The notes under the pieces are model-generated. The model made no database searches, was not told the DNA's origin, and worked only from the letters and a program-made list of their open reading frames with translations. From Ruminococcus flavefaciens (lineage in GTDB: Bacteria > Bacillota > Clostridia > Oscillospirales > Ruminococcaceae): 64,000 nt of DNA. Each line of letters opens with the position of its first letter. Position 1 is the first letter of the stretch. Positions 46,507 through 55,772 of this stretch are shown one piece after another. Made by a program: the position numbers and the translations under genes. The stretch is from contig DBXO01000003.1 of assembly GCA_002309635.1 (NCBI GenBank), forward strand, positions 6,672 through 70,671, written 5' to 3'.

Positions 46507-48222
46507 ATGAAGAGTTCAAGATATATAGCTGCTATCATAACAGCAGCTATGACCGCTGCTTCACTTCTTGCACTGAATACCACTGCCGCATTTGCGTCAG
46601 AGGACGATACTACGGAGGAGCTCAGCGGAGATATCGGCATAACCACACAGCTCGGAGATGTAAATTTTGACAAGTCGGTAAGTATTTCCGACGCCGTTCA
46701 GCTTCAGCGCTTTCTCACGGGAGAAAGCGGAATACTTGGCAACTGGCGCAATGCCGATCTCTGCGAGGACGGTGTTATAGATATCTTTGACCTTGCCGTG
46801 CTGAAAAAGCAGCTTATGGGACAGAAGCCCCGCTCGGGCGGTAGTCTCAGGGTAAATGTCGTTGATATGATGAGCGGTGAACCGCTTGAAGGCGCAAAGA
46901 TAAGCGTTTTGGGGCTTTATGACTGCTATTGCTACGATGTTGCGGAATGGAACTATGACTCTGCGGAGGATAAGCTTATCAGCGGTCTTCCTCTGGACAG
47001 CATGTATACCTATATGATCGGTCTCAGCGAGCTGCCTGACGGGTACGGTACGGAGCTCCGCGAATGGGATCAGCAGATGTTCTTTGATTTTGACGGCAGC
47101 ACCGATAAGGAGATAACTCTGAGGGTGGCTGCAAATGACGATGAGCGGAACGTCAGGATAAGTCTCTATGACTGGTCAATGGGCAGGTCTTTCCCGTACT
47201 ACGGTCTCATAAATCTGACAGACAGGGAGGGCAATCCATACTATCCCACCATGCATACCGAGGATATAGTTCTTCCCGACGGCGAATACCATGCGGATAT
47301 AACATTACTTGACTATCCCGTTCAGCTCGTTTTCCCCGATAGCGATTTTGCAAAGGAGATAAATGAACTGTACCCCGATGTTGTCTTCACGGATAAGTCG
47401 GAGGGAATAGACTTTACGGTAAAGGACGGAAAAGCTGACGGTGAGCTGAGATTCGACATGGGTCCTGTAAAGGACATGAGCAATTATATCAATATCAGAT
47501 GTATCGACGAAACGACGGGTGAGCCTGTTGAGGGCGCCGAGATATCTGTGATTGAAGCTCCCGATACCTATGCGAGAAAGGTAAAGACATGCGTGTCTGA
47601 CAGCTGCGGTATCATTACCATAGACGGTCTGCACCATACAGGCTTCCCTGCATACAAAATACAGGTGGATAGGGCTCCCGAGGGCTATTCGGGAAGCTGT
47701 GAGGAATTCTTCCACTGCGGATATGTATACGGTTATGAGATGTCCGTGACCTGCAGCTTTACTCCGGATACTGAAAAGAATCTGGTATCTGCGGATATAC
47801 TCAGATGGGAGGACAAATCGGTGTTCAACGATGCGGCAAGCTTTGAGGTTTGGAAGGTGGACCCCGAGGACAGTCTCAGGTCCGAAAAGCTTCTGGACAG
47901 CGTGGGCGCAGGCGAGAAGTTTGCTCTTGAGGACGGCGATTATTTCGCAGTGCTTGACAGCGACGAGCTGAAGGAAAAGAATTACAGCGGCATACCGTTT
48001 TATACCAAAAACGGAAAACAGCTTACAAAGGATCTGAGCCTTAAGGAATTTATGGCTGATACTGCTATGATCCAGTTTACGGTGACTGACGGCGCTCCCG
48101 ACAGAGACCTTGTGTTCTATGTCAAGGAGTATGAGCCTGCAGACGACGAGGACGACGCTGACCTCACCGAGTTCGAGGATCCCGATGCCTTTGCAATGCT
48201 CATTGAATCGCTGCTGGACTGA
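46507..48222 (+). CDS. Secreted dockerin protein with Cna-B-like modules
   Basis: 571 residues. Signal peptide ~1-31 (IAAIITAAMTAASLLALNTTAAFA). Dockerin ~48-110, directly after it (GDVNFDKSVSISDAVQLQ, CEDGVIDIFDLAVLKK). Two stretches, ~115-200 (RVNVVDMMSGEPLEGAKISV) and ~320-400 (IRCIDETTGEPVEGAEISV), look like Cna-B/SpaA-type beta-sandwich modules; the remainder is acidic, with a D/E-rich tail. No catalytic domain is seen, so it may be an adaptor or a cellulosome-linked structural protein. Confidence 0.75.
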   Translation: MKSSRYIAAIITAAMTAASLLALNTTAAFASEDDTTEELSGDIGITTQLGDVNFDKSVSISDAVQLQRFLTGESGILGNWRNADLCEDGVIDIFDLAVLKKQLMGQKPRSGGSLRVNVVDMMSGEPLEGAKISVLGLYDCYCYDVAEWNYDSAEDKLISGLPLDSMYTYMIGLSELPDGYGTELREWDQQMFFDFDGSTDKEITLRVAANDDERNVRISLYDWSMGRSFPYYGLINLTDREGNPYYPTMHTEDIVLPDGEYHADITLLDYPVQLVFPDSDFAKEINELYPDVVFTDKSEGIDFTVKDGKADGELRFDMGPVKDMSNYINIRCIDETTGEPVEGAEISVIEAPDTYARKVKTCVSDSCGIITIDGLHHTGFPAYKIQVDRAPEGYSGSCEEFFHCGYVYGYEMSVTCSFTPDTEKNLVSADILRWEDKSVFNDAASFEVWKVDPEDSLRSEKLLDSVGAGEKFALEDGDYFAVLDSDELKEKNYSGIPFYTKNGKQLTKDLSLKEFMADTAMIQFTVTDGAPDRDLVFYVKEYEPADDEDDADLTEFEDPDAFAMLIESLLD

Positions 48223-48250
48223 AAAACAGCTATATTTTATGATAATATGG

Positions 48251-48276
48251 AGAGCGTGATAGTATTATCGCGCTCT
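48251..48276 (+). terminator. Terminator after the dockerin/Cna-B-like gene
   Basis: AGAGCG-T-GATA-GTAT-TATC-G-CGCTCT, with one mismatch, then a T-run. Confidence 0.85.
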
Positions 48277-48311
48277 TTTTTGTCTTTGGGTTATTTTTTT
48301 CTGCGTGAATG

Positions 48312-48340
48312 TTGATATTTCTGATTTTATATGATATAAT
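48312..48340 (+). promoter_or_regulatory. Promoter of the GGDEF gene
   Basis: TTGATA (48312-48317) and TATAAT (48335-48340), 17-bp spacer. The rest of the 308-base gap holds the terminator before it and a ~190-base leader with no gene. Confidence 0.75.
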
Positions 48341-48362
48341 GTTCATTGCATGAACATTATAT
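48334..48362. promoter_or_regulatory. 29-bp perfect palindrome overlapping the -10 box
   Basis: Arms ATATAATGTTCAT and ATGAACATTATAT with a TGC centre. It covers the -10 and the probable transcript start of the diguanylate cyclase gene, so it could be a strong operator. Confidence 0.6.
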
Positions 48363-48530
48363 TCCGATGTCCTTGCAGACAGGCTTGGAGCTATGAAGTT
48401 TTAATACTTTATCTATTGCTGTTTACAAGCATTTACTGTATTATTATGGTATGTAACTGCGATTGTTTGCCCGTTGGAAATATATGATCTTATACTTATT
48501 TCTGCTTTTGGATCGGGGTGATACTTTACT

Positions 48531-50015
48531 ATGGAAGATAAGAAAAGCTTTTTTTCGATCAAGACAAAGATATACATTTTTGTTTTTATAATAATCCTGT
48601 CAATGGCTGCTGCAACATCTGCGCTGGCATTCTGTACGAGCGTAAATCAGATAGACCGGTACTACAAGCGCTGTGCTACTGACAATGCCCGCAACTTCTC
48701 AACAATGGTGGACGGCGAATACCTTGCAAGGCTCCGTGAAACGGCTGAATCCGAGGAGTATCAGGAGCTCCGCGAAAAAGCAGTGCAGGAAGAGAACGAG
48801 GATATCATCATTGAGTATCTTACCGAAAAGGGGCTGTGGGAAAGCTATAGGGAGATACAGGACGCTATAGACCTTTATATTAAGAATATTTCCGATATCA
48901 AGTATATTTACGTTACGGCTCACGGTGATGAGAATGCCGTTAAGGATATGTTCCTTGTGGATTCTTCTGACGAACCCGTATATCAGACAGGCTACTACGA
49001 GGAACGCGAGGAGGAGCTGCTGGGAAAGGATATCACAAACCTCAGTGAGCCTACGATAACCAATGGTGACTGGGGCTGGCTGTGTTCGATGTTCAGTCCC
49101 GTTTATGACTCCGAAGGCAGATGCGTATGCGTTGTTGGCTGCGATTTTGACATGGAAAATGTAATGAAGGATAGACAACGTTTCCTTATATACCTTGTTC
49201 TTGGCACGCTGGTTATCATAGTGGTGGTTCAGGCGGCTGCTGTGCTTCTTATAAAGCGAATTGTCGCAGACCCTATCAGGAATATTACATCTGAAATGGA
49301 AAAGTTCAGGCCTGCAGAGAACAAGAGCTATAAAGAGGCAGGCGTCATAGAACTCGATATAAAGAGCAGGGACGAGATAGGCGCTCTATACCGGGGCATT
49401 CATACTATGCAGACAAGAATTATGGATCATCTCAATGATCTTTCGGCCCTGCAGGAGGATAAGCTCAGGGCCGAGCGCGACATCATGGACAAGGAGCTTC
49501 AGATAGGCAGGCTCAGCAAGGAAACCCAGAGAGATGTACTCACTGGCGTGGGTAGCAAGTCGGCTTACACAAGAAAGATCAACGAACTGAATATGGCCAT
49601 GTCCAATGGCGATGTGCACTTTGCTCTTGTAATGGTGGATATGAACAAGCTTAAACCTATAAATGACAAGCACGGACACAAGGCGGGAGACCAGTACATC
49701 AGAGGCTGCTGCCGCATGGTATGCGAGGTGTTCAAGCATTCGCCGGTATACAGGATAGGCGGAGACGAGTTTGTTGCGGTATTGCAGGGAAAGGACTATG
49801 ATGACCGCATTGCCCTCGTCGAGAAGCTCAGGCAGAACTATGATATGAGATACAATCTGAAAGACAAGGAAGAATGGTTCAGATATTCGGCGGCAGTGGG
49901 AATGGCTGAAAATGCTTCCTATGATACTTCGGCTGAGCTGGTGTTCAAGCGTGCCGACAGGTCAATGTATGATGATAAAGCTGTATTCAGGAAAAAATAC
50001 GGGAATGACAGATAA
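48531..50015 (+). CDS. Membrane diguanylate cyclase (sensor-HAMP-GGDEF)
   Basis: 494 residues. Membrane segment ~12-35, extracytoplasmic sensor ~40-215 of dCache-like size, second membrane segment ~220-243, HAMP-like linker (VADPIRNITSEMEKF), a coiled coil, then GGDEF domain ~335-494. DVLTGVGSKSAYTRK and RIGGDEFVAVL carry the active-site motif intact. No inhibitory RxxD site stands in front of GGDEF. It would make c-di-GMP in answer to an outside signal. The next gene, 37 bases on, makes and degrades the same molecule, so the pair is probably one control unit. Confidence 0.9.
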   Translation: MEDKKSFFSIKTKIYIFVFIIILSMAAATSALAFCTSVNQIDRYYKRCATDNARNFSTMVDGEYLARLRETAESEEYQELREKAVQEENEDIIIEYLTEKGLWESYREIQDAIDLYIKNISDIKYIYVTAHGDENAVKDMFLVDSSDEPVYQTGYYEEREEELLGKDITNLSEPTITNGDWGWLCSMFSPVYDSEGRCVCVVGCDFDMENVMKDRQRFLIYLVLGTLVIIVVVQAAAVLLIKRIVADPIRNITSEMEKFRPAENKSYKEAGVIELDIKSRDEIGALYRGIHTMQTRIMDHLNDLSALQEDKLRAERDIMDKELQIGRLSKETQRDVLTGVGSKSAYTRKINELNMAMSNGDVHFALVMVDMNKLKPINDKHGHKAGDQYIRGCCRMVCEVFKHSPVYRIGGDEFVAVLQGKDYDDRIALVEKLRQNYDMRYNLKDKEEWFRYSAAVGMAENASYDTSAELVFKRADRSMYDDKAVFRKKYGNDR

Positions 50016-50052
50016 AGAAAGGCTCGCGGGAGCCATATAAAAGGAGAATAGT

Positions 50053-51801
50053 ATGGAAAACAATAAGCCTTCGGGGAAGGGACGGAAATTACTGTCCAAG
50101 ACACTGGACAGTATATCCGACGCCGGTAAATCACCTGTATTGGGATATGTGGTACTCTTGGTGATGTACCTTGCCATAACGGTGGTGGTGATAAAATGCT
50201 CCGGTTCAAGGAGTTATATCAACATCGGAAAGGGAAGACTGTCTGTTAATTCCATAACGGGTGCAGTTTCCGCCCTTGCAAATATATTTGTCATATTTAT
50301 GGTGGTCTTCTACCGAAAGCTTGGCTTTGTTACGGCTCTTACGGCTCTGATACTTCAGATACCGATGATAATAATGAGTATCGTGCTCAAAAGGAGCCTT
50401 GCAATGATACCGGGTCTGTTCACCAATCTTCTGACCATAATAGCTATCGTTGCACTCTATCTTAACACCGAGAGGTCACGCAGATACCAGGACAGGATAC
50501 GCGATCAGGCAGTAAATGATATGCTGACGGGACTCCCCAACAGATTTGCCTGTTCGGAGCTTGTGCGCAGTCTTATCAAGCGTAATGAGGAATTCACGAT
50601 AGTATCCATAAACCTGAACAACTTCAAGAGCATAAACGATACTATGGGCTTCGACACAGGAAACAGCGTTCTTGTGGAGATCGCCTCCCGCTGGAAGAGT
50701 ATTGCCGACACCGGTATTTCGGGTACTCTCGACTTCATCACACGTATCGGCGGCGACGAGTTTTCACTGATAATACGCAATTATCACTCAGATGAGGACA
50801 TACTCAATACCATAAAGCAGTATGAGAACGCTCTTGTGAGACGTCTTACGATAGAAGGCTGCGATATGTACATATCGGCAAGCTTCGGCTATGCGAAGTT
50901 CCCGGAGGACGCTAAGAATTCCGACAGCCTTTTCTCCTATGCGGACGCGGCTATGACAGAGGTAAAGCGCATCGGCAGCAGCAACCATATAATGCGTTTT
51001 TCTGCCGATCTTCTTAAGGTGGAGCGCACCCTTGAGATCGAGAGAAAGCTCAGGACCGCCCTTGAAAATGATACCATATTCTTCCATTTGCAGCCGCAGT
51101 ACGATACAGAGCATAAGCTTCGCGGCTTTGAGGCTCTTGCACGTATGAAGGACGAGGACGGAAAGCCTCTCAGTCCCGGAGAATTTATTCCCGTTGCTGA
51201 AAAGGTGGGACTGATAGACAAGGTGGACGATGCCGTTTTCAGGAAGTCCTCGGAGTTCTTCGGACAGCTTATAAGAAGGACAGGAGCTGATATAACCTTA
51301 AGCATAAATACCTCCGTTAAGCATTTGATGAAGAATGATTTCCTCGATGAGGTAAGAGAGACCTTAAACGCAAGCGGTGTGCCTGCGGATCAGCTTGAAA
51401 TAGAGATAACTGAGTCAATAATGATAGACTCTGCGGAAAAGGCTCTGCAGTGCATTGACGAGATATCGAAAATGGGCATAAAGATAGCTATAGATGACTT
51501 CGGCACGGGCTACTCTTCTCTCAGCTACCTTAACAAGTTCCCTGCTGATCTGCTCAAGATCGACAAGTCCTTCGTGGACAAGATGAACAGCAGCGATTCT
51601 TCAAAGCAGTACGTTGCGGCTATAATATCCATAGGTCATATTATGGGACTGGACGTTATTGCAGAGGGCGTTGAGGATCAGGAGCAGCTGGACTCGCTCA
51701 GGGAAATAGGCTGTGACTTCATTCAGGGCTTCATATGGGGACGTCCGCTGCCTATGGACGAGGCTGAAACGGTCGTTATGGAACAGATGAACAATAATTG
51801 A
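50053..51801 (+). CDS. Membrane GGDEF-EAL c-di-GMP protein
   Basis: 582 residues. Three to four membrane segments in the first 140 residues, GGDEF ~155-315 (DMLTGLPNRF, RIGGDEFSLI) and EAL ~325-575. In the EAL part GFEALARM, IEITESIMID, AIDDFGTGYSSLSYL, LKIDKSFV and IAEGVED are all present, so c-di-GMP phosphodiesterase activity is likely. Whether GGDEF is also active cannot be told. AAAGGAG precedes the ATG, 37 bases after the GGDEF gene. Confidence 0.9.
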   Translation: MENNKPSGKGRKLLSKTLDSISDAGKSPVLGYVVLLVMYLAITVVVIKCSGSRSYINIGKGRLSVNSITGAVSALANIFVIFMVVFYRKLGFVTALTALILQIPMIIMSIVLKRSLAMIPGLFTNLLTIIAIVALYLNTERSRRYQDRIRDQAVNDMLTGLPNRFACSELVRSLIKRNEEFTIVSINLNNFKSINDTMGFDTGNSVLVEIASRWKSIADTGISGTLDFITRIGGDEFSLIIRNYHSDEDILNTIKQYENALVRRLTIEGCDMYISASFGYAKFPEDAKNSDSLFSYADAAMTEVKRIGSSNHIMRFSADLLKVERTLEIERKLRTALENDTIFFHLQPQYDTEHKLRGFEALARMKDEDGKPLSPGEFIPVAEKVGLIDKVDDAVFRKSSEFFGQLIRRTGADITLSINTSVKHLMKNDFLDEVRETLNASGVPADQLEIEITESIMIDSAEKALQCIDEISKMGIKIAIDDFGTGYSSLSYLNKFPADLLKIDKSFVDKMNSSDSSKQYVAAIISIGHIMGLDVIAEGVEDQEQLDSLREIGCDFIQGFIWGRPLPMDEAETVVMEQMNNN

Positions 51802-51810
51802 ACATATATT

Positions 51811-51846
51811 TCCTCCGTGAACGGTCATGCAGCGATCCGCGGAGGA
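51811..51846 (+). terminator. Terminator after the GGDEF-EAL gene
   Basis: TCCTCCG / CGGAGGA with a long loop, then a six-T run. Confidence 0.75.
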
Positions 51847-51982
51847 TTTTTTGTTTTATGTCAACAAATAGTTTTTACTGAATTGTGCATATCTCTGAAT
51901 ATGATGAGGACCTCGTCTTTTTGGCGCTTCCGGAAACACTTATATCAGAACTTGATGTTCTGAAAGAAACGGAGGAATCAAT

Positions 51983-53590
51983 ATGAAAAGATCAACAGCA
52001 GCAGTTATTGCATCGGCATTTATACTCAGTACGGCTTCGTGCAGTTCATTCAGCAGCGACAGCGGCAGTCATGGATCAGCAAATAAGAAAGTGAACTCTG
52101 CAAAGCTCGTAAATCACATGAGCGATACCGAAAGGAGCAGATTATCGGAAGGTCCGCTCACAGTGTTCGACCATGAGCAGAAAGATGACGGTGTAGTTCC
52201 CTCGGAGGGGATATACCTTGAAATGTGGGACGCGGAGGATTATGCAGATTATTATGAGCACTACAACGAACACAACAGCGAGTTCCCCATGACTGACGAT
52301 GAAATAAAGGAAGCAGTCGAATATACGCGTGATGCTGAGGGAGATATAAAATACGCATTCGTGGACGGAGAAGTAGTAGTTGAAACTCTGGATATGCTGG
52401 AAAAGGATTATGACGGCGGCGGGATAACCGTGCATGAGCTTTGCCCTGTGCTGATGCGCACGGACGGGAACGGAAACAATGAGTATTACGACAGGGATAA
52501 CAACAAGCTCACCGAAGAGGAAGCAAATGATATGCAGAATGAGTTCTTTTCAGAAGATCATAGGCGCACATTTGCGGATTTTGAGGAATTGAAGCCATTT
52601 CTTCGTGAAGTTGTCGAGTTTTACAATACAGGCATCGATATCCCTACTGCCGAAAAAGAGCATGATTACGAACAGATACTGAAGGTGTGGGGAGCTGTCA
52701 TAGACAGATCGTATAAGACCGTTCCCTACGGTACCACGGACAAGTGGATAGAGAACAGGATAAATCCTTCTGCTGACTCCTTCGTATGGGAGATAGACCA
52801 CGACAAGGTCAGGGAGATAGAGCCCTATGTCCGCGAGTATGATATCTATGACGAGGAGCTTGATACAAATTTTGTTGTTCATGTGACACTTCCGCCTGAT
52901 TTCAGCGAGGACAGGACCTATCCTGCATATGTTCTCACTGACGGAGTATGGCGCTTCAACGACTGCGCCGACCTCAGAAAGACTATGGAGGAGGGCAGGG
53001 CTGACGATGTGCTCCTTGTCAGCATAGGCTATGACTACAGCCTTAACGGCATGGACGACACGAACCGCATAAAATTCTTCTGCGACCGCTGTGAAGATTT
53101 CCTCACATTCATTACTGACGATCTTATGCCGTATCTCGGCGAGGAATACAGCATAAACTACGAGGATTCCACTTTTTTCGGCCATTCCCTTGGCGGTACG
53201 TTTGCTCATTATGCGGCGTTCAATTCAGACAAGTATGAAAATCAGCCCTTCGGCAATTACATAATAGGAAGTCCCGCTTTCTGGTCGCCCGGATTTCTGC
53301 CTTATACCGACGGCGATGAGTTTAAGCGGGAGTACGGCTACTTTGACAGGAACAAGAGCTTTGATAAGCATATCTTTGTATGCGGCGGCGCTGACGAGGA
53401 TCCTGTCTATGACGCATATTACGGCGAAAACGACTCCACCCTGCAGGGCATAGAGCATCTTATGGAAAGACTTGAGAGCTACGGGGTGAAAACTGCTGAA
53501 AGCAAGATATACCCCGATTCCGGGCATTATCAGTTCATACCTGAAATGCTTGTGGAGATGCTTGAAAAGTATTATCCGCCTGCAGAATAA
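51983..53590 (+). CDS. Lipoprotein esterase (alpha/beta hydrolase, PF00756-like)
   Basis: 535 residues. Lipoprotein signal with LSTASCSS near residue 20, then an acidic, poorly ordered region to ~270. The C-terminal ~260 residues fit the esterase D/feruloyl-esterase-like fold: VVHVTLPPDFSEDRTYPAYVL, FFGHSLGGTFAHYA (nucleophile Ser in GHSLGG), FVCGGADEDPVYDAYY (acid) and DSGHYQFIPEM (His). Anchored outside the cell, it could remove ester groups such as acetyl or feruloyl from plant polysaccharides, in keeping with the xylanase gene downstream. Substrate not known. GGAGGAATCAAT precedes the ATG. Confidence 0.8.
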   Translation: MKRSTAAVIASAFILSTASCSSFSSDSGSHGSANKKVNSAKLVNHMSDTERSRLSEGPLTVFDHEQKDDGVVPSEGIYLEMWDAEDYADYYEHYNEHNSEFPMTDDEIKEAVEYTRDAEGDIKYAFVDGEVVVETLDMLEKDYDGGGITVHELCPVLMRTDGNGNNEYYDRDNNKLTEEEANDMQNEFFSEDHRRTFADFEELKPFLREVVEFYNTGIDIPTAEKEHDYEQILKVWGAVIDRSYKTVPYGTTDKWIENRINPSADSFVWEIDHDKVREIEPYVREYDIYDEELDTNFVVHVTLPPDFSEDRTYPAYVLTDGVWRFNDCADLRKTMEEGRADDVLLVSIGYDYSLNGMDDTNRIKFFCDRCEDFLTFITDDLMPYLGEEYSINYEDSTFFGHSLGGTFAHYAAFNSDKYENQPFGNYIIGSPAFWSPGFLPYTDGDEFKREYGYFDRNKSFDKHIFVCGGADEDPVYDAYYGENDSTLQGIEHLMERLESYGVKTAESKIYPDSGHYQFIPEMLVEMLEKYYPPAE

Positions 53591-53599
53591 TACCTGTGT

Positions 53600-53627
53600 A
53601 ACAGCCGCAAAGCTGATTTGCGGCTGT
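53600..53627 (+). terminator. Terminator after the esterase gene
   Basis: AACAGCCGCAAA / TTTGCGGCTGTT, 12-bp arms, then a T-run. Confidence 0.9.
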
Positions 53628-53683
53628 TTTTTATATTTCATAGCTGACTGCTGAGGGCGAGCGCAATTTTCGATTAATCGACC

Positions 53684-53698
53684 GCAAAAAATGACTTG
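53684..53698 (+). promoter_or_regulatory. Shared box upstream of the GH11 lipoprotein gene
   Basis: GCAAAAAATGACTTG, nearly the same as the box at 62875-62889 before the other GH11 gene. It overlaps a -35 position (TTGTAA, then TACAAT at 53718-53723). Confidence 0.45.
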
Positions 53699-53766
53699 TA
53701 AAATATTTTGTATATGGTACAATCATAATAGGATACTATTGTCCGAATTACTATGAAAGTGAGGTC

Positions 53767-55080
53767 ATGTACCGAATGATCAAGGATCTACTGAAAAAGC
53801 TCTCTGTATTTACGGCTGCATGCATTATGGCAGTATCCGTCGGCTGTTCAGGCTCCGGAAAGAAGGACGACAGCTCATCGGAAGGTGCAAAGAAGCCCGA
53901 AAAGGCTGAAACGCTGGTCTTTACCGAGAACGAAACAGGAACGCTGGACGGCTACGATTACGAACTTTGGAAGGATAACGGGGATACTACCTTCAACGTT
54001 GAGCCTAAAGGCGGCTGCTTCTCATGCGAATGGGACAATATCAACAATGCTCTTTTCCGCCGCGGCAAGAAGTATGACTGCACTCTTACATATGAGGAAA
54101 TGGCTAATATCTCAATAGATTACGGCGTGGATTACCAGCCCGAGGGCAATTCGTATTTGTGTGTTTACGGCTGGACAAGAGAGCCTCTCGTTGAGTACTA
54201 TATAGTAGAATCATGGGGCACATGGAGACCGCCCGGAGCTCCTCTGGCGCTGGGTACAGTTGAGGTGGACGGCGCTGTCTACGATATCTATAAGACCACA
54301 AGATACGAACAGCCTTCTATCGACGATATACAGACCTTTGACCAGTACTGGAGCGTAAGACAGGAAAAGCCCGCTCCCAACGGTACAAAGATAGAGGGAA
54401 CAATATCTGTTTCCAAGCATTTTGACGCATGGAAAAAGTGCGGTCTCGAACTTGGCAAGATGTACGAGGTAGCTCTCAATATCGAGGGATATCAGTCAAA
54501 GGGCAAGGCTGCTGTCTACAAGAATGAGCTCAAGGAAAACGGCGCCTATGCAGAGGCTGACGATATAAAGGTAAAAGTTGACGAGAAAGCTATCGAAAAG
54601 CTTTCGGCTGCTGATTCGGGCGGTGCTCCCGTGGAAGCAGGCTTCTTTGATATAGGCTTTGAAAAGGGCGTCGAGGGCTGGATAACAAGAGGCGGTCCGC
54701 TGGTAACTGTGGACAAGGAAAATGCCTTTGAGGGCAAGCAGTGCCTCTTTGTAAGCGGAAGAACGGATAACTGGAACGGTGCGGCTATAATGCTCAGCAG
54801 CGATACCTACAAAGCGGGAGAGGCTTACAGCTTCAGAGCCAAGGTAATGCAGAAGAGCGGTGCGGAAGTTACCATGAAGATGACCCTGCAGTACAATATG
54901 GACGGCGAAAAGTATGACCAGATAGCTCTTGCGCCTGCAAAGAGCGGCGAGTGGATAACACTTGAGAACAATGCATACGTTATCCCCGACGGAGCCGAGA
55001 ATCTCCAGCTTTACGTGGAGTGTACCGACAGTCTCACAGATTTTTATGTGGACGAGGTATCGGCAGGGGAAAAGTCATAA
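53767..55080 (+). CDS. Cell-surface lipoprotein xylanase GH11-CBM22
   Basis: 437 residues. A lipobox (MAVSVGCSG, Cys ~27) follows the signal, so the enzyme is tethered to the membrane. GH11 beta-jelly-roll ~55-250: NSYLCVYGWTREPLVEYYIVE holds the first catalytic Glu (in LVEYYIVESWG), and VALNIEGYQSKGKA the second. CBM22-like ~290-437 (FVSGRTDNWNGAAIMLSS, LQLYVECTDSLTDFYV). Endo-1,4-beta-xylanase that would cut xylan near the cell. It lacks a dockerin, unlike most secreted glycosidases here. ATG 53767 and an in-frame ATG at 53776 are both possible; the second is better spaced from GTGAGG. Confidence 0.88.
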   Translation: MYRMIKDLLKKLSVFTAACIMAVSVGCSGSGKKDDSSSEGAKKPEKAETLVFTENETGTLDGYDYELWKDNGDTTFNVEPKGGCFSCEWDNINNALFRRGKKYDCTLTYEEMANISIDYGVDYQPEGNSYLCVYGWTREPLVEYYIVESWGTWRPPGAPLALGTVEVDGAVYDIYKTTRYEQPSIDDIQTFDQYWSVRQEKPAPNGTKIEGTISVSKHFDAWKKCGLELGKMYEVALNIEGYQSKGKAAVYKNELKENGAYAEADDIKVKVDEKAIEKLSAADSGGAPVEAGFFDIGFEKGVEGWITRGGPLVTVDKENAFEGKQCLFVSGRTDNWNGAAIMLSSDTYKAGEAYSFRAKVMQKSGAEVTMKMTLQYNMDGEKYDQIALAPAKSGEWITLENNAYVIPDGAENLQLYVECTDSLTDFYVDEVSAGEKS

Positions 55081-55123
55081 TAAAATCTCCGGAGAGTCAG
55101 AAAAATCCCCATACAGTAGTTCT

Positions 55124-55155
55124 GCCCCCGAGCGAATTTAAAAGCGCTCGGGGGC
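55124..55155 (+). terminator. Terminator after the GH11 lipoprotein gene
   Basis: GCCCCCGAGCG / CGCTCGGGGGC, 11-bp stem; T-run weak, so its strength is uncertain. Confidence 0.7.
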
Positions 55156-55177
55156 ATTGTTTGTATTTATGCTGGAT

Positions 55178-55633
55178 TTATCTTTCTGTAACGAATCGGG
55201 CAAGTTCAACATTACCGTCTGTTTCAACGGATACTATATGAAATCCACATTTTTCAGTGTAGAACTTAACATTTTCTTTTTTATCCACAGGCGTTACCAA
55301 AGTGATCTTCTCCCAGTCCTCATAAAGATCCTTTATAAACTGAACTGCCTGTGTACCTAATCCTTTGCCCTGATACTCCGGAACGATGCACAGGCAAGTG
55401 ATCTCGTATACTCTCATTTCCTGCATTTTACAGGAAACACATCCAACAGGTCTGTTATCGCATAGTATAATATATTTGGGATGATCTCTTATTGATGCTT
55501 CCATCATTTCTGTCGTTTTGCCGTATCCGGGACACGAGCCGTATCTCATGTAATCACTGTAGAATGAAGCATTGTAGATATTTATCAGCATTTCTGCATC
55601 TTCTGCTCCTGCTTTTCTGTATTCTGTTGTCAC
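55178..55633 (-). CDS. GNAT-family N-acetyltransferase
   Basis: 151 residues. The acetyl-CoA-binding segment CIVPEYQGKGLGTQAVQFI is the canonical GNAT motif A (Q/R-x-x-G-x-G/A), preceded by VYEITCLCIVP. Length is normal. Acceptor unknown. It is convergent with the GH11 lipoprotein gene. Confidence 0.85.
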   Translation of the reverse strand: MTTEYRKAGAEDAEMLINIYNASFYSDYMRYGSCPGYGKTTEMMEASIRDHPKYIILCDNRPVGCVSCKMQEMRVYEITCLCIVPEYQGKGLGTQAVQFIKDLYEDWEKITLVTPVDKKENVKFYTEKCGFHIVSVETDGNVELARFVTER

Positions 55634-55772
55634 AGTTCTTCAGCTCCGCATATTCAGGTTTATATTGTTACACATTATAGCATGATACATCTGAAATGTC
55701 AATAGAAACGCCATAGTATTTCTGTATCAGCGCCGTACTTTGCATTCTGACTGTTTTATGCCTGATCGCAGC

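Noticed and set aside
48223..48530. A c-di-GMP riboswitch in the leader of the GGDEF gene
   Set aside because: I could not recognise the conserved GEMM core; only the palindrome over the promoter stands out.
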